Below are positions 7,071 to 8,290 of a stretch of 8,290 bases of DNA, one piece after another. Location: assembly GCA_937995505.1 (NCBI GenBank), contig CALKJV010000088.1, positions 1 through 8,290 on the forward strand, written 5' to 3'. The position numbers and the translations under genes were made by a program. Position 1 is the stretch's first letter, and the number at the start of each line of letters is the position of its first letter. The notes under the pieces were generated by a model that did not search any database, was not told the DNA's origin, and worked only from the letters and a program-made list of their open reading frames with translations. This DNA is from an uncultured Bacteroidia bacterium. GTDB lineage: Bacteria > Bacteroidota > Bacteroidia > SpSt-205.

Positions 7071-8290
7071 TGCGCCGAAGCCCCCCAGATTGGTTGCTTT
7101 ACATTCTCCTGCTTCTCCTGATGGGTATTGGCCTCCTCAACCTCACCTCTATTGAGAGCTTTCCGCCCCTTTCCTGGAAAAGCTACTGGACGAAGCAGCT
7201 TCTCGCTGCTTCTATAGCTCTGCTTGCCACAGCCGTTGCCACCTTGATAGAAGGACGCACCTGGCACTACTTCAGCTATGTGATTTATGCTTTTTGGATG
7301 GGGATGATGTTTCTGACGGCCATTTTCGCTCGCGAAATCAACGGGGCTCGGGCTTGGCTAGACATAGGCCCCCTGCGCTTACAATCTTCCGAGTTTATGA
7401 AGGTTGCTACCGCTTTGGCGGTCAGTAACTTTCTCACCCGCTATAGCTTCCGTTGGGAGCGGCTTTGGGATAGAGTGGGGCTAGCCCTGCTCATCGGGCT
7501 GCCCGTGGGCCTTACGCTGCTCCAGCGGGATACAGGTACGGCTCTCACGTATGCTGCCCTTCTGGTGCCCTTGTATCGGTGGGGGCTTTCAGGATGGGTG
7601 GTGGGGCTTCCGCTAATTTTCGGGGGATTAGCTTTTGCCACCCTGCTTTTCTCTTGGGTACATGTAGGGCTCGTCGTGAGTGGGATAATTCTACTTAGCT
7701 ATCTGCTTATTAGGCGGGGCCTTTGGCTTCATGTGGGGATTTTGGCGGGCATATGGAGCTGGCTGGCCATCTCAGGGCTCCTATACGAGAAAGTCTTAGC
7801 GCCCCACCAGCGCCAGCGCATTGAAGCACTTTTTGACCCCTACAAAGATCCGCTGGGTAGTGGATGGAATACCATTCAAGCTCGCATCGCAATCGTGGCT
7901 GGTGGGGTTACAGGTAGAGGTCTCGGTAAAGGCCTCCAAAGTAAACTGGATTTCATCCCTCAGCGGCATACGGACTTTGCGCTGTGCAGCATCGCCGAGG
8001 AATGGGGCTGGATAGGTACGACCTTGCTTTTAGCTCTTTTTGTATTTTTCCTTTGGCGGATTGGCTGGGTCTCAGAAAAGACAGGTTCGCCGGCAGCGCT
8101 GCTTTTTGGGTATGGCCTCGCCGGTTTCCTGTGGATCCACTTCCTCATCAATACAGCGATGGTGCTCGGAATTTTCCCTGTGATAGGCATTCCGCTGCCC
8201 TTTATCAGCTATGGGGGCTCCTCGTGGGCATCTATGGCCTGGGGCATCGGTATGCTCCAGAGCTTCTACCGCGAACGCAGTCTGAGGCTA
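7070..8290 (+). CDS. rodA: RodA, SEDS-family peptidoglycan glycosyltransferase (3' end beyond window)
   Basis: Multi-pass inner-membrane protein that polymerises lipid II into glycan strands during cell elongation, working with a class B PBP (PBP2) and MreBCD. From the ATG at 7070, 407 codons run to the last base without a stop; family members in this phylum are a little over 400 residues, so only a short tail is missing. About ten hydrophobic segments are visible, for example residues 9-27, 43-60, 66-86, 136-151, 177-197 and 316-332. SEDS signatures: NGARAWLDIG (91-100), QSSEFMK (105-111), QRDTGTAL (152-159), DPYKDPLGSGW (256-266), ARIAIVAGGVTGRG (271-284), QRHTDFALCSIAEEWG (298-313) with Asp302 at the place of the catalytic aspartate (E. 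coli RodA Asp262), and PLPFISYGGSS (375-385). Two usual prolines are replaced (QPSE to QSSE, QPDLGT to QRDTGT). RodA is preferred over FtsW because DPxxDPLGSGW and the HTDF surroundings follow E. coli RodA closely; FtsW remains possible. Confidence 0.92.
   Translation, partial: MRRSPPDWLLYILLLLLMGIGLLNLTSIESFPPLSWKSYWTKQLLAASIALLATAVATLIEGRTWHYFSYVIYAFWMGMMFLTAIFAREINGARAWLDIGPLRLQSSEFMKVATALAVSNFLTRYSFRWERLWDRVGLALLIGLPVGLTLLQRDTGTALTYAALLVPLYRWGLSGWVVGLPLIFGGLAFATLLFSWVHVGLVVSGIILLSYLLIRRGLWLHVGILAGIWSWLAISGLLYEKVLAPHQRQRIEALFDPYKDPLGSGWNTIQARIAIVAGGVTGRGLGKGLQSKLDFIPQRHTDFALCSIAEEWGWIGTTLLLALFVFFLWRIGWVSEKTGSPAALLFGYGLAGFLWIHFLINTAMVLGIFPVIGIPLPFISYGGSSWASMAWGIGMLQSFYRERSLRL

Noticed and set aside
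1..8290. tRNA, rRNA, CRISPR array, insertion sequence, phage or defence genes
   Set aside because: Coding sequence with recognised families covers nearly the whole window. No direct-repeat array, transposase motif or tRNA-like fold was seen by eye, and every spacer is 32 bp or shorter.

Overview
The window looks like a compact piece of a Bacteroidota (Bacteroidetes) chromosome with GC content somewhat above one half. The strongest taxonomic marker is the 893-residue secreted protein, which ends in a 'gliding motility-associated' C-terminal domain, the type B sorting signal of the type IX secretion system (T9SS). That system is confined to the Bacteroidetes/FCB group. The near absence of Shine-Dalgarno sequences and the FtsW/RodA motif style agree with this. 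The genus cannot be told from the sequence; the GC level and very short spacers would suit a moderately compact, non-marine-flavobacterial lineage, but that is inference.

Layout, left to right: (1) the C-terminal three quarters of gcvT, the glycine cleavage T-protein, running off the left edge; (2) a comB-like 2-phosphosulfolactate phosphatase gene that overlaps gcvT by an ATGA; (3) an RlmI-type PUA-domain rRNA cytosine-C5 methyltransferase gene. These three form a + strand run. Converging on them after only 18 bp are two - strand genes: (4) ribE, riboflavin synthase, which lies 5 bp downstream of (5) the large T9SS cargo protein with a signal peptide, cadherin-like and fibronectin III-like domains, and the type B sorting domain. 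A 32-bp AT-rich spacer separates gene 5 from the divergent + strand pair (6) a MoxR-family AAA+ ATPase and (7) rodA, the SEDS peptidoglycan glycosyltransferase, which overlaps moxR by one base and runs off the right edge (407 codons visible, no stop).

Functionally this is mostly housekeeping: one-carbon metabolism, rRNA modification, riboflavin synthesis and cell elongation, with one accessory surface protein. The genes do not form a single pathway. The couplings most worth a look are moxR-rodA, because neither gene sits with its usual partners here, and riboflavin synthase placed directly behind a 2.7-kb surface-protein gene. I see no RNA gene, mobile element, CRISPR array or clear rho-independent terminator, and no gene-free stretch longer than about 32 bp. 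I found no convincing new system; the findings below are modest.
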